From NCBI GenBank assembly GCA_040004775.1, contig JBDUAD010000006.1, forward strand, positions 1 through 43,817: 43,817 nt of DNA. Reading direction: 5' to 3'. The DNA comes from JALZBL01 sp040004775. Lineage in GTDB: Bacteria > Actinomycetota > Actinomycetes > Mycobacteriales > Jatrophihabitantaceae. Both the position numbers and the translations under genes were made by a program. Positions 17,775 to 25,676 of the stretch are shown piece by piece; within the stretch, counting starts at the first letter, position 1; each line of letters starts with the position of its first letter. The notes below the pieces were generated by a model. That model was not told the DNA's origin, made no database searches, and worked only from the letters and a program-made list of their open reading frames with translations.

Positions 17775-18329
17775 ATGGATCACGATAGGTGTGGTCCGGG
17801 CGCGCGTTGGTGTGCCCGGGCCGATGCGATGTTCAACGCCGACGGCGTGCACGTTTTGGACGTGCAGCGGGGGCACCGCAAGTTGGTGATCACGCTGGAG
17901 ACAGACGCCGATGTGACGGGCTGCCGCGGTGGTGGCGTGGTCGCGACGGGGCATGGTCGGCGCCGGGTCCAGGCCGCGGACGCGCCCTGCTTCGGGGTGC
18001 CGGTGCTGATCGTGTGGCTCAAGCGGGTCTGGCGGTGCGCCGCGGCGGACTGCCCGATCGGGACCTGGTCTGAGCAGCACGAGCTGATCGGGCCGCGGGC
18101 CGTGCTCACGACGCGGGCGGTCGGGTGGGCGGTCGACGCGCTGGCCCACGACGACACGACGGTCTCGGCGCTGGCCCGGCACCTGCGGGTCGACTGGCAC
18201 ACCCTGTGGCGCGCGGTCGAGACCGAAGCGACCCGGCGTACGGGCGGCTCGGGGCGACTGGCCGGGGTGCGCACGCTCGGGGGGACGAGCACATTTGGCG
18301 CCCGAGTCGCCGGTCGAGGGAAATCCTGA
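17775..18329 (+). pseudogene. ISL3 family transposase, truncated and frameshifted
   Basis: N-terminal ISL3 transposase features are seen: VHVLDVQRGHRKLVITLETD, the zinc-finger region (here CRGGGVVATGHGRRRV and WRCAAADCPIG, with the first C-x-x-C partly lost), then DALAHDDTTVSALARHLRVD and WHTLWRAVETEATRR. Near residue 165 the expected L-G-V-D-E-H-I-W is broken: the tail L-G-G-T-S-T-F is out of frame, while D-E-H-I-W-R-P-S-R is visible in the next frame. Everything past this point, including the rest of the DDE domain, is missing. Confidence 0.85.
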
Positions 18330-18352
18330 GCGTGAGGCTGGTGCCGCCGCCG

Positions 18353-19435
18353 TTAGGCGCAACGGAAGACGTGTCGGCGTCCTTCTCGCTGGGCCGCGTC
18401 TTGCACGGCGACGGTGTCGCGGATGGTGGCGAGCGCGGTCGAGAGCGGGAGCGGCTGATCCGCGACACGCATGGCTGGGTCGGTGACGGCGACCGGATGC
18501 CACCAGATGCCGTTGTCGGTCACGGTGGGCTCGGGTTGGAGGGTGTCGATGCTGACCTGCTCACCGTGCTCCGCGTATCCCTGTTTCGCGATGGGTCTGA
18601 TCAGGCGGTGTTCGGCGGCGATGCCCAGGGTGTCGAGTAACGCGAGGAGGTCGGCAGCGGTGTCGGTTTCATCGTCGTTCAACGTCGCCGCGATCTTGAC
18701 GGTGAATCCGAGCTCGCGCGCCTGCTCAATCCCGGCCAAGGTCTGAGCGTGGGTGCCGTGGCCACGGTGTCGTTCGTGCAAGGCGGGCGCGGCGGAGTCG
18801 AGGCTGATCTGCAGGGTGACGCGGTCGCGGGGCATCGCCTCGAGTGCCTGTCGGCGCCGGCCGCGGCCGAAGACCATCGCGTTCGTGAGCACGGTGACCG
18901 GCAGCCGCGCCGCGAGCTGGACGATCAGGTCTTCGATCTGGGGATGCAGGAAGGGTTCTCCGCCGGTTACGAGCAGTTCGCGGCCGTCGAGACCGGCGAA
19001 GTCGTCGGCGACCCGTAACGCTAGTCCCAGCGGCATGAGCGACCTCTGCGCTTGGGGCGACGACCTGGCGCAGCAGTACCCGCACGACAGATTGCAGTGG
19101 AAGTTGCTGTACAGCCATAGACGATCGCCGACGGGTGTCACCGGCCCGCCAGTGAAGACCGGATTGAGCACAGTGGCACGCGATGTGTTCAGTGCTCGTT
19201 CCCCGCGCCGGATCGCGACCTGCCAGGGACCGGCAGGGTCCCCCTCGGTGGACGTGACGACCTCGTGGCCGGCCAACCGTGCCCAGTCGTGCAAGTCGGG
19301 CGGCACCGAGGGCTCCTCGGTGTGTATGACCAGCACATCTCCCGGCTCGATCTGGCGGATCGTGCGCATCAGGAGCAGCAGTAACCCGCTGCCGCAGTCC
19401 ATCGTGCCGCTATGTAGTTCCGCCGCTGGCGACAT
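18353..19435 (-). CDS. Radical SAM protein with N-terminal TusA-like domain
   Basis: 360 aa. Residues about 10-75 form a TusA-type sulfur-carrier domain (MDCGSGLLLLLMRTIRQIEP, GDVLVIHTEEPSVPPDL, WARLAGHEVV), with Cys-14 in C-G-S-G where classical TusA has C-P-x-P. Residues about 105-340 are a radical SAM barrel: FHCNLSCGYCC (C114-x3-C118-x2-C121, [4Fe-4S]/SAM), LLVTGGEPFLHP and LQISLDSAAPALHERHRG. No SPASM cysteine cluster is present; the chain ends RHVFRCA. ATG 19435 is 17 nt after the DsrE stop, so it is the last gene of the DoxX-TusA-DsrE operon. It probably uses relayed sulfur or acts on a sulfur compound; the substrate is unknown. The 3' end is 24 bp from the dead IS, yet the frame is intact. 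Confidence 0.85.
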   Translation of the reverse strand: MSPAAELHSGTMDCGSGLLLLLMRTIRQIEPGDVLVIHTEEPSVPPDLHDWARLAGHEVVTSTEGDPAGPWQVAIRRGERALNTSRATVLNPVFTGGPVTPVGDRLWLYSNFHCNLSCGYCCARSSPQAQRSLMPLGLALRVADDFAGLDGRELLVTGGEPFLHPQIEDLIVQLAARLPVTVLTNAMVFGRGRRRQALEAMPRDRVTLQISLDSAAPALHERHRGHGTHAQTLAGIEQARELGFTVKIAATLNDDETDTAADLLALLDTLGIAAEHRLIRPIAKQGYAEHGEQVSIDTLQPEPTVTDNGIWWHPVAVTDPAMRVADQPLPLSTALATIRDTVAVQDAAQREGRRHVFRCA

Positions 19436-19452
19436 CGGCTGGACAACGCGGC

Positions 19453-19812
19453 CTAGTAGGAGATGGTCTGGGCGCCGTCGGCCATCAGTGCGACGACCGC
19501 AGCACCACCCGCGATCACCGCGCCGTCGACAAGGTCCGCTTCGGTGATACCACGCTTCTTGGCGCACGGGCTGCAGACGATGATCTTGCCACCGGCTTCG
19601 ACGAAGCCGGAGACCAGTTCGGCCAGCGGCGCGAAACCGACCTCGTTGATTTTCTCCGCCTCGCCCTTCTTACCAAGCCACGCCCCGTCGGAAGAGAGGA
19701 ACACGGTGCTGTCCTGACCGGAACCGGCCGCGGCACCGGCGACGACGAACCCCACGGTGGCGCGGTCTGGGTTGTCACGACTGCTAGCCAGGGACACAAG
19801 GATGCTGCTCAT
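19453..19812 (-). CDS. DsrE family sulfur-relay protein
   Basis: 119 aa. DsrE/F-like fold: MSSILVSLASSRDNPDRATV, GFVVAGAAAGSGQDSTVFLS, the FAPLAELVSGFVEAGGKI helix, and IIVCSPCAKKRG with two cysteines (C80, C83), one probably persulfidated, then VDGAVIAGGAAVVALM. DsrE proteins accept sulfane sulfur from TusA-type carriers. The ATG at 19812 overlaps the upstream TusA-like stop by one base (TGATG), so the two are coupled; a longer upstream frame has no homologous sequence. Confidence 0.88.
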   Translation of the reverse strand: MSSILVSLASSRDNPDRATVGFVVAGAAAGSGQDSTVFLSSDGAWLGKKGEAEKINEVGFAPLAELVSGFVEAGGKIIVCSPCAKKRGITEADLVDGAVIAGGAAVVALMADGAQTISY

Positions 19813-20147
19813 CAGCTGTTCTCCGTTCCGGGTAAACGATGCCATGGTCGGTCAGGCTCGACAGGGCTGGGCCTGCGGGCAAGCTCGACGATAAACCGCC
19901 CACCCCGGGAGTCACCAGCCGCCGGACCTCGGTAGCGGTGACCGGTCAGGTGACACCACGCCGGAATGTCGATCGACGCCGCGGGATCAGACGTGACGAT
20001 GCCGATCAGGGTGCCCGCGGGTAGTTCGCGCACCCGCCGGTAGACGACCATCAGCAACTCTCCACACGCCAGATCGCCGCCGTCGATCCGCAGCACCTCA
20101 TCGGCACCCGGCTCCTCGACACGGCCGGGCCGAGTCAGAACGGCCAC
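19812..20147 (-). CDS. TusA-like sulfur carrier protein (divergent active site)
   Basis: 111 aa with a TusA-fold core: VLRIDGGDLACGELLMVVYR, RVRELPAGTLIGIVTSDPAA, SIDIPAWCHLTGHRYRG and a final strand RGGRFIVELAR. The conserved carrier cysteine is present (C28), but C-P-x-P is replaced by C-G-E-L, parallel to the C-G-S-G in the fused radical-SAM protein. GTG at 20147 overlaps the DoxX gene by 13 nt. The role is likely delivery of persulfide sulfur within this operon; the partners are the DsrE and TusA-radical-SAM proteins. Confidence 0.75.
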   Translation of the reverse strand: MAVLTRPGRVEEPGADEVLRIDGGDLACGELLMVVYRRVRELPAGTLIGIVTSDPAASIDIPAWCHLTGHRYRGPAAGDSRGGRFIVELARRPSPVEPDRPWHRLPGTENS

Positions 20148-20674
20148 CGGCGACCGAATCGCGCCCCGAGCTGGCGATCGAGGCCCGAGTAACGGCCGGC
20201 CGGGGCGATCGCCAGTAACACCAGCGGGAATAGGTCCTCGGCAGGGTATTCCCACAGGTAGTGGTTGGCGTGCCACAGCATGATCCACACCGGACCAATC
20301 AGCAGCAGCCCACCCACTGCAGCTAGCCGGCTCGCGATACCCAGGATCAGGCCCACGCCCACAGCAAGCTCCGCCAGCGTCAAGAACACGCTCCACGGAC
20401 CCCAATACGGCAGGACCGCATGTTGATAGAACGCACCGAGCGGTCGGATGCCCGTCCTGGCTGCGCCTTCAGTGAGAATTGCTCGGGCCGTGCCCTTGTC
20501 AACCAGGTTGAACGAGAAGAACCCGAGGTCGTAATTGTTCTTCTCGAACACCTTGGCCAGCCCGTTGGACAACCACACCAAACCGATGAAGATTCGGAGC
20601 GCCGTGAATAGGCGAACGAACACCATCGTGTCGTTACCCGCGTCTGATGCTAGCGACAGCTGAGTCTTCGCCAT
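20135..20674 (-). CDS. DoxX family membrane protein
   Basis: 179-aa membrane protein with four hydrophobic segments: RLFTALRIFIGLVWLSNGLA, VFLTLAELAVGVGLILGIA, AAVGGLLLIGPVWIMLW and a last one near LFPLVLLAIAPAG. It also has the DoxX-like KVFEKN and NHYLWEYPAEDL loop. DoxX relatives include the small subunit of archaeal thiosulfate:quinone oxidoreductase and the DoxX of the mycobacterial SodA-SseA-DoxX complex, so a membrane redox link to sulfur is plausible. ATG 20674 has GAGGGG six bases upstream. It is the first gene of the sulfur operon and divergent from the zinc-finger/BrkB genes. Confidence 0.85.
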   Translation of the reverse strand: MAKTQLSLASDAGNDTMVFVRLFTALRIFIGLVWLSNGLAKVFEKNNYDLGFFSFNLVDKGTARAILTEGAARTGIRPLGAFYQHAVLPYWGPWSVFLTLAELAVGVGLILGIASRLAAVGGLLLIGPVWIMLWHANHYLWEYPAEDLFPLVLLAIAPAGRYSGLDRQLGARFGRRWPF

Positions 20675-20981
20675 CGGTAACCCCTCACCGCGCACGGACT
20701 TCGGGCTGACGATCGCAACTCTATCCCGGCCCCCGGCCCTGACAGACCCGCCGCGGATTACCGAACCAAGAACACCGCACCGTTCGCGGTTAGAGGAGGC
20801 TCGCGGCCGGCACCGATGCCACCTCGCGACGGCGCGCGCCCGCCGCCGCCGCTCGCCGGAGGGGTCATCAGCCGCTACACCGACGTACAACCGACCGTGC
20901 CGCCAACGCGGGTGCCCTGTCGGAACCTGGTCCGTCCGTTCAGCGCCCGTCGAACTGCCCGCAGCACCCGTCAAGCTTCAA
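20675..20981. other. Divergent intergenic region upstream of DoxX
   Basis: It should hold promoters for the sulfur operon (minus strand) and the zinc-finger/BrkB genes (plus). On the minus strand a TAGAGT box near 20720 could be a -10, without a convincing -35. No gene is recognised; several frames stay open only because of GC content. Confidence 0.3.
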
Positions 20982-21140
20982 GTGTGCTGCGCGAAGCCTG
21001 GCCGATCTTGGCTGGTCGCCGATGCCGCCCGTCGCGCATCAGACCGGGCCGCGGCTGCGCCCGAGGCGACGGCCTCATCGCGTGGACGTGCACTGATCGG
21101 CAAGCTCATCGACAAGTTCGACGACCGCCGGTCCCGATGA
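20982..21140 (+). CDS. Possible small ORF coupled to the zinc-finger gene
   Basis: From a GTG at 20982 the frame gives 52 residues: Ala/Arg-rich, then RALIGKLIDKFDDRRSR, a plausible amphipathic C-terminal helix. Its TGA overlaps the next gene's ATG as ATGA, which is the main argument that it is real. The frame remains open further upstream, so the start is uncertain. No family recognised. Confidence 0.3.
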   Translation: MCCAKPGRSWLVADAARRASDRAAAAPEATASSRGRALIGKLIDKFDDRRSR

Positions 21141-21433
21141 GCGCGATGTGGCAGTGCGCGGTGTGCGAGACGATCAACGATGGCGGCCGGATCTGCACGG
21201 CGTGCGGCGCAGAGATGACCCGGCGCTCAGCCGTCGCCACGACCGTCCGCGGTCGGCTCGCCCCAGTAGCGCCGCCGCCGGCGCCCTCGCCGCTTCCCAG
21301 TCCGATCCAACGCGCGATCAACCGCGAACCTCTTGAAGAGGCGGAGTGGGAGTATTACGAGCCCACCATGAACATGGTGCCTCTGCCCGACGGCTGCCTG
21401 TTCACGATCCGACCACGCCGACGGGACATGTGA
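21137..21433 (+). CDS. Small zinc-finger protein (RanBP2-type-like ribbon)
   Basis: 98 aa. The N-terminus MWQCAVCETINDGGRICTAC follows the W-x-C-x2-C-x3-N-x5-C-x2-C pattern of RanBP2-type zinc fingers. Then comes a Pro/Ala-rich linker (VAPPPAPSPLPSP) and a conserved-looking acidic C-terminus (EPLEEAEWEYYEPTMNM...). It starts in an ATGA overlap with the upstream frame and ends in a GTGA overlap with the BrkB gene, so it is translated as part of an operon. Possibly a protein- or RNA-binding adaptor for the membrane protein; the role is unknown. Confidence 0.7.
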   Translation: MSAMWQCAVCETINDGGRICTACGAEMTRRSAVATTVRGRLAPVAPPPAPSPLPSPIQRAINREPLEEAEWEYYEPTMNMVPLPDGCLFTIRPRRRDM

Positions 21434-22491
21434 GCCAGCGAGATCTCCGGGGCCGGCGGCCCGTTGTGGGCCGCCCGGCGCGGCCCGGTCCAGCCAAAGC
21501 CCCGACGCCGGAATCGCACTTCACTCCCGACCCCACCGCTGGTGGGCTTTACGGGGAGCGACGCGACGGAGCTGAGCGCGGACTGCGCGACCTCACGTGG
21601 CGGGACTGGCGCGCTGTATTCGTCAGGGCGGCCCTGGATATGGGCGACGACGCCGCGCCTCTGCTGTCGGCAGGCGTCGCTTTCTACATGTTTCTGTCCG
21701 TCTTTCCCGGACTGGTCGCCGCGCTCACGATCTACAGCTTTTTCGCGGACCCGGCGCAGGTAAGAGGCCAGCTCAACGACATTTTGTCTGCCCTGCCCGG
21801 TGACGCCCGTGGTGTCCTGGCCCAACAGCTCCGCACATTAGCCACCGCTCACCAGGGACTGTCCCCCCACCTGGTGCTAGCCGTTCTCGGCGCGCTCTGG
21901 ACGTCCTCCCTAGGAGTGACCGGGCTCCTCAAGGCGGTGAAGATCGCCTACGACGAGGAGGAGGATCGTAATTTCCTGCAGCTGCGCTGGACCGGGATCT
22001 GGCTCACCTTCGGTGCGCTCAGCTTCCTGGTTGCCGCTATCGGCTTGCTCGCGGTCCTCCCCGTCGTCCTGGACTCCGTCGGACTTGACGGCGCCACAAG
22101 GGCCCTCGTGCAAACGCTGCGCTGGGCGGCCGTCGTAGTGCTGGCCTTGGTGGCGTTGACGCTGGTGTATCACCTGGGTGCCGACCGCAGCGGCGCGCAC
22201 CCGAAGTGGACGGGTCCTGGCACGGTCGTCGCAGCGGCGATCTGGACCGGCATCAACGCCGTCTTCTCCTGGTACGCCGGCAGCATCGGTCACTACGGAC
22301 GGACCTACGGGAGCATCACCGGCGGCGTCGTCCTGCTGCTGTGGCTGTTCCTCACCAGCCTCGTCATCCTGTTCGGCGCCGAGATCAATGCCGAAGCGGA
22401 GCGTCAAGCCCGCGGGCAGGTGCGACCCCGACGAAAGCAAACGCCCTGGCACACCGCCGCAACCTGGTGGCACGCTCGTCGACGGCACTGA
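21430..22491 (+). CDS. YihY/BrkB family integral membrane protein
   Basis: 353 aa. After a basic, Pro-rich cytosolic N-terminus come the YihY/BrkB landmarks: DDAAPLLSAGVAFYMFLSVF (first membrane segment), AVLGALWTSSLGVTGLLKAV, AYDEEEDRNFLQLRWTGIWL, VVVLALVALTLVYHLGADRS, FSWYAGSIGHYGRTYGSITG and GGVVLLLWLFLTSLVILFG-AEINAE. Six membrane spans are expected. It was once called ribonuclease BN, wrongly; the transport or lipid function remains unsettled. GTG 21430 overlaps the zinc-finger stop (GTGA). Confidence 0.92.
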   Translation: MSQRDLRGRRPVVGRPARPGPAKAPTPESHFTPDPTAGGLYGERRDGAERGLRDLTWRDWRAVFVRAALDMGDDAAPLLSAGVAFYMFLSVFPGLVAALTIYSFFADPAQVRGQLNDILSALPGDARGVLAQQLRTLATAHQGLSPHLVLAVLGALWTSSLGVTGLLKAVKIAYDEEEDRNFLQLRWTGIWLTFGALSFLVAAIGLLAVLPVVLDSVGLDGATRALVQTLRWAAVVVLALVALTLVYHLGADRSGAHPKWTGPGTVVAAAIWTGINAVFSWYAGSIGHYGRTYGSITGGVVLLLWLFLTSLVILFGAEINAEAERQARGQVRPRRKQTPWHTAATWWHARRRH

Positions 22492-22518
22492 CTGTGCCCG
22501 ACGGCCGACACTGGGTGC

Positions 22519-23052
22519 GTGATCGTCTGCACCGAACGGTTGAGGCTCGAGCCCGTCGACCCTGACCACGCCGACGATCTGGTGCTGTTGCACAGCGGCC
22601 CCGACGTGGCGTTCTGGTATGCAGGCGCGTGGACGCAGGCTGACGCTCTGGATTGGGCGGCGCAGATGCACCACCGGTGGCAGCACGAGGGAGTGGGGAA
22701 GTGGATGGCCTACCGACGGACCGACGGCGAGCTGGTCGGACGAGGTGGCGTGTCGAGGGCGCACATCGGCGGTGAGCGGCTACTCGAGCTCGGGTGGGCG
22801 ATACGTGAGCAGCACCGCGGCCACGGCTACGCCACCGAGATTGGTCGCGCAGGCCTGGCGTTTGCCTTCGACGAACTCGCCGCGACCGAGGTTGTGGCGT
22901 TCACCGAGGTCCACAACCGCGCGTCCATTGCCGTCATGGAACGCATCAACATGAGTCGCGTGGACCAGATTGGTCGGCCTGGACTGATCGAGGGCCGCGA
23001 GGGAGTTCAGGAGTCAGCGCCGTTCGCGCTCTACCGCATCGTCCGCAGTTGA
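22519..23052 (+). CDS. GNAT family N-acetyltransferase (RimJ/RimL-like)
   Basis: 177 aa, RimJ/RimL/Acetyltransf_3 type: CTERLRLEPVDPDHADDLVL at the start, WMAYRRTDGELVGRGGVSRA, ELGWAIREQHRGHGYATEIG (acetyl-CoA loop Q-x-R-G-H-G-Y-A), VVAFTEVHNRASIAVMERIN and a final strand FALYRIVRS. Typical for acetylation of protein N-termini, amino acids or small amines; the substrate is unknown. GTG 22519 begins 27 nt after the BrkB gene, so it may share its transcript. Confidence 0.9.
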   Translation: MIVCTERLRLEPVDPDHADDLVLLHSGPDVAFWYAGAWTQADALDWAAQMHHRWQHEGVGKWMAYRRTDGELVGRGGVSRAHIGGERLLELGWAIREQHRGHGYATEIGRAGLAFAFDELAATEVVAFTEVHNRASIAVMERINMSRVDQIGRPGLIEGREGVQESAPFALYRIVRS

Positions 23053-23120
23053 TGCACCCGGTGTCCAGCATCGGCCGGTCTCAAGCGGCAAGATCCTCTG
23101 GCTCGCCTCCGGTCGGTGAG

Positions 23121-24278
23121 TCAGCCGCCGCTATCGGCCAGCTCGGCACCGGCGGGCACGGCCCGGCTGTCTCGGTCGGCCAGCCAGCCTTCGGGCAGGG
23201 CCACCGCACGAGGACTACCGGTGCGCCCCCGAGGCCGGCCGATCACCTCGGACGGGAACGGCTGGTCGATGTCCAGGCGGCCCAGGCTCTCTTCGAGCTG
23301 GGCCAGGCACGAGGAGGTGGCCAGCCGCTGGCGCAGCTCGCTGCCGACCGCGAAGCCCTTGAGGTACCAGGCGACGTGCTTGCGGAAGTCGATCACGCCT
23401 CGCTCAGGGCCCAGCCACTCGACCAGCAGCTCGGCGTGCCGGCGCATGGTGGCGGCCACCTCGGTCAGCCCGGGCAGTCGGCGCTCGGGCCGCCCGGCGA
23501 AGGCGGCGGCCAGGTCGGCGAACAGCCACGGCCGGCCCAGGCATCCTCGACCCACGACCACGCCGGCGCAGCCGGTCTGGCCGACCATGCGCACCGCGTC
23601 GTCGGCCTCCCAGATGTCACCGTTGCCGAGCACCGGGATGTCGAGGCGCGCGGCCAGGTCGGCGATGCGCGCCCAGTCCGCCGTACCGCTGTAGTGCTGG
23701 GCCGCGGTCCGCCCGTGCAGAGCGACGGCGGCCACCCCGGCGTCCTGGGCCCGCTGGCCGGCCTCGCGGTAGGTCAGATGCTCTTCGTCGATCCCGACCC
23801 GCAGTTTGACCGTGATCGGCACCGCACCGCCGGCCGCGTGCACCGCGCCGGTGACGATGTCGCTGAACAGTTCCCGCCGCCACGGCAACGCCGACCCACC
23901 ACCCTTGCGCGTCACCTTGGGCACCGGGCAGCCGAAGTTCAGGTCGATGTGGTCGGCGCGATCCTCGGTGACGATGATCCGGACCGCGGCCTCGACGATG
24001 CGCGGATCGGTGCCGTAGAGCTGGATGCTGCGGGGCCGCTCATCCGTAGCAAATCCGATGAGCTGCATCGTCTTCGGGTTGCGCTCGACCAAGGCCCGAG
24101 TGGTGATCATCTCGCTGACGTAGAGCCCGGCCCCGTACTCGCGGCACAGGCGGCGAAAGGCCACGTTGGTGATCCCGGCCATCGGGGCCAGTACCACCGG
24201 CGGATCGGCGACGACGTGGCCGGACAGCTGCAGCGGCGAGGCCACCCAGCCCGCCGGACGCTCCAATACTGCGGTCAC
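23121..24278 (-). CDS. dusB: tRNA-dihydrouridine synthase
   Basis: FMN enzyme reducing uridines in the tRNA D-loop. 385 aa. DUS motifs: VVLAPMAGITNVAFRRLCRE, GLYVSEMITTRALVE, RSIQLYGTDP, IDLNFGCPVPKVTRKGGGSA (catalytic Cys), VKLRVGIDEEH, VALHGRTAAQHYSGTADW, PVLGNGDIWEADDAVRM and GVVVGRGCLGRPWLFADL. The C-terminus is extended by about 40 residues rich in Arg/Pro/Gly. GTG 24278 lies 2 nt after the glyQS stop. The same gene order glyS-dusB is common in actinobacteria. Confidence 0.95.
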   Translation of the reverse strand: MTAVLERPAGWVASPLQLSGHVVADPPVVLAPMAGITNVAFRRLCREYGAGLYVSEMITTRALVERNPKTMQLIGFATDERPRSIQLYGTDPRIVEAAVRIIVTEDRADHIDLNFGCPVPKVTRKGGGSALPWRRELFSDIVTGAVHAAGGAVPITVKLRVGIDEEHLTYREAGQRAQDAGVAAVALHGRTAAQHYSGTADWARIADLAARLDIPVLGNGDIWEADDAVRMVGQTGCAGVVVGRGCLGRPWLFADLAAAFAGRPERRLPGLTEVAATMRRHAELLVEWLGPERGVIDFRKHVAWYLKGFAVGSELRQRLATSSCLAQLEESLGRLDIDQPFPSEVIGRPRGRTGSPRAVALPEGWLADRDSRAVPAGAELADSGG

Positions 24279-24280
24279 GC

Positions 24281-25663
24281 TCAGCAGCCCACCAGTCGCC
24301 CGGCGAGATAGGACTCGACCTTGTCGATGCCGATGCGCTCCTGGGTCATCGAGTCGCGCTCGCGCACCGTCACCGCGTCGTCGTCGAGGGTGTCGAAGTC
24401 GACGGTGATGCAGAACGGTGTGCCGATCTCGTCCTGGCGGCGGTAGCGGCGCCCGACCGCACCGGCGTCGTCGAAGTCGACGTTCCAGTGCCGGCGCAAC
24501 GTGGCCGCGAGGTCGCGCGCCTTGGGGCTCAGGTCGGCGTTGCGCGACAACGGCAGGATGGCCGCCTTCACCGGAGCCAGCCGCGGATCGAGCCGCAGCA
24601 CGGTGCGCTTGTCCACGCCGCCCTTGGCGTTGGGGGCCTCGTCCTCGGTATAGGCATCGAGCAGGAAGGCGAGCACCGATCGGGTCAGTCCGGCCGACGG
24701 CTCGATGACGTAGGGGACCCAGCGCTCGTTCTTGTCCTGGTCGAAGTAGCTCAGGTCGGCCCCCGAATTCTCCATGTGGGTCTTGAGGTCGAAGTCCGTG
24801 CGGTTGGCGATGCCCTCGAGCTCGTCGAAGTCCTTGCCGCCGAAGCCGAAGCGGTACTCGATGTCCACCGTGCGCTTGGAGTAGTGCGACAGCTTCTCGG
24901 CCGGATGCTCGTAGAAGCGCAGGTTCTCCTCCTTGAGACCGAGGCCGATGTACCAGTCCCACCGCTGCTGCAGCCAGTACTCGTGCCACGTCTCGTCGGT
25001 GCCGGGCGCGACGAAGAACTCCATCTCCATCTGCTCGAACTCGCGGGTGCGGAAGATGAAGTTGCCCGGCGTGATCTCGTTGCGGAACGCCTTGCCGACC
25101 TGGGCGATGCCGAACGGCGGCTTGCGCCGGGACGCGTTCATCACCGTGGCGAAGTCGAGGAAGATGCCTTGTGCCGTCTCCGGGCGCAGGTAGTGCAGGC
25201 CGGACTCGTCCTCGACGGGACCGAGATAGGTCTTGAGCATGCCGCTGAACTGCTTGGGCTCCGTCCACTGCCCGCGGGTGCCGCAGTTGGGGCAGGTGAC
25301 GTCGGCCAGGCCGTCGACCGGCGTGCGGCCCTTGCGGGCGGTGAAGTCCTCCTCCAGGTGATCGGCCCGGAAACGTCGGTGGCAGTGCAGGCACTCGGTC
25401 AGCGGATCGGAGAACGTGGCCAGGTGGCCGGAGGCCTCCCACACCGCCGGCGGGAGCACGACGGCGGAGTCGATGCCCACGACGTCCTCGCGCCCGGTGA
25501 CCATGTAGCGCCACCACTGCCGGCGCACGTTCTCCTTCAGTTCCACACCGAGCGGGCCGTAGTCCCAGGCCGAACGCGATCCGCCGTAGATCTCCGCGGA
25601 CGGGAAGACGATCCCCCGTCGCTTGCAGAGGTTGACTACGGCGTCGGTGCGATCGACGGGCAC
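24281..25663 (-). CDS. glyQS: Glycyl-tRNA synthetase (alpha2 type)
   Basis: Charges tRNA-Gly. 460 aa, the normal length for the dimeric bacterial/eukaryote-like enzyme. Class II features: RRGIVFPSAEIYGGSRSAWD, DYGPLGVELKENVRRQWWRY, a zinc-type insertion with CLHCHRR and CPNCGTRGQW, YLRPETAQGIFLDFATVMN, GIAQVGKAFRNEITPGNFIF (motif 2), GLTRSVLAFLLDAY (motif 3) and a C-terminal anticodon-binding domain (APVKAAILPLSRN...). GTG at 25663; it follows the PAP2 gene by 13 nt. Confidence 0.97.
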   Translation of the reverse strand: MPVDRTDAVVNLCKRRGIVFPSAEIYGGSRSAWDYGPLGVELKENVRRQWWRYMVTGREDVVGIDSAVVLPPAVWEASGHLATFSDPLTECLHCHRRFRADHLEEDFTARKGRTPVDGLADVTCPNCGTRGQWTEPKQFSGMLKTYLGPVEDESGLHYLRPETAQGIFLDFATVMNASRRKPPFGIAQVGKAFRNEITPGNFIFRTREFEQMEMEFFVAPGTDETWHEYWLQQRWDWYIGLGLKEENLRFYEHPAEKLSHYSKRTVDIEYRFGFGGKDFDELEGIANRTDFDLKTHMENSGADLSYFDQDKNERWVPYVIEPSAGLTRSVLAFLLDAYTEDEAPNAKGGVDKRTVLRLDPRLAPVKAAILPLSRNADLSPKARDLAATLRRHWNVDFDDAGAVGRRYRRQDEIGTPFCITVDFDTLDDDAVTVRERDSMTQERIGIDKVESYLAGRLVGC

Positions 25664-25676
25664 GGTGCGGTCTCCA

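Larger units (their letters stand above)
17659..18329 (+). mobile_element. Truncated ISL3-family insertion sequence
   Basis: The left end begins GGCTCTTCGGTTCTAAGCG (17659 on), the usual GGCTCTTC terminus of ISL3 elements, followed by a leader and the N-terminal part of an ISL3 transposase. The catalytic DDE region and the right inverted repeat are missing, so the copy is dead. The truncation point lies next to the radical-SAM gene's 3' end (18353). Confidence 0.75.

Noticed and set aside
19453..20674. Classical TusBCD/DsrEFH sulfur relay for tRNA 2-thiouridine
   Set aside because: There is no TusB/DsrH or TusC/DsrF partner and no mnmA nearby; the DoxX and radical SAM partners point elsewhere.
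21430..22491. Ribonuclease BN
   Set aside because: The older name for YihY/BrkB proteins is a misannotation; the sequence is an integral membrane protein without nuclease motifs.
23049..24311. A 420-codon plus-strand frame opposite dusB
   Set aside because: Antisense shadow of dusB; no recognisable domain.
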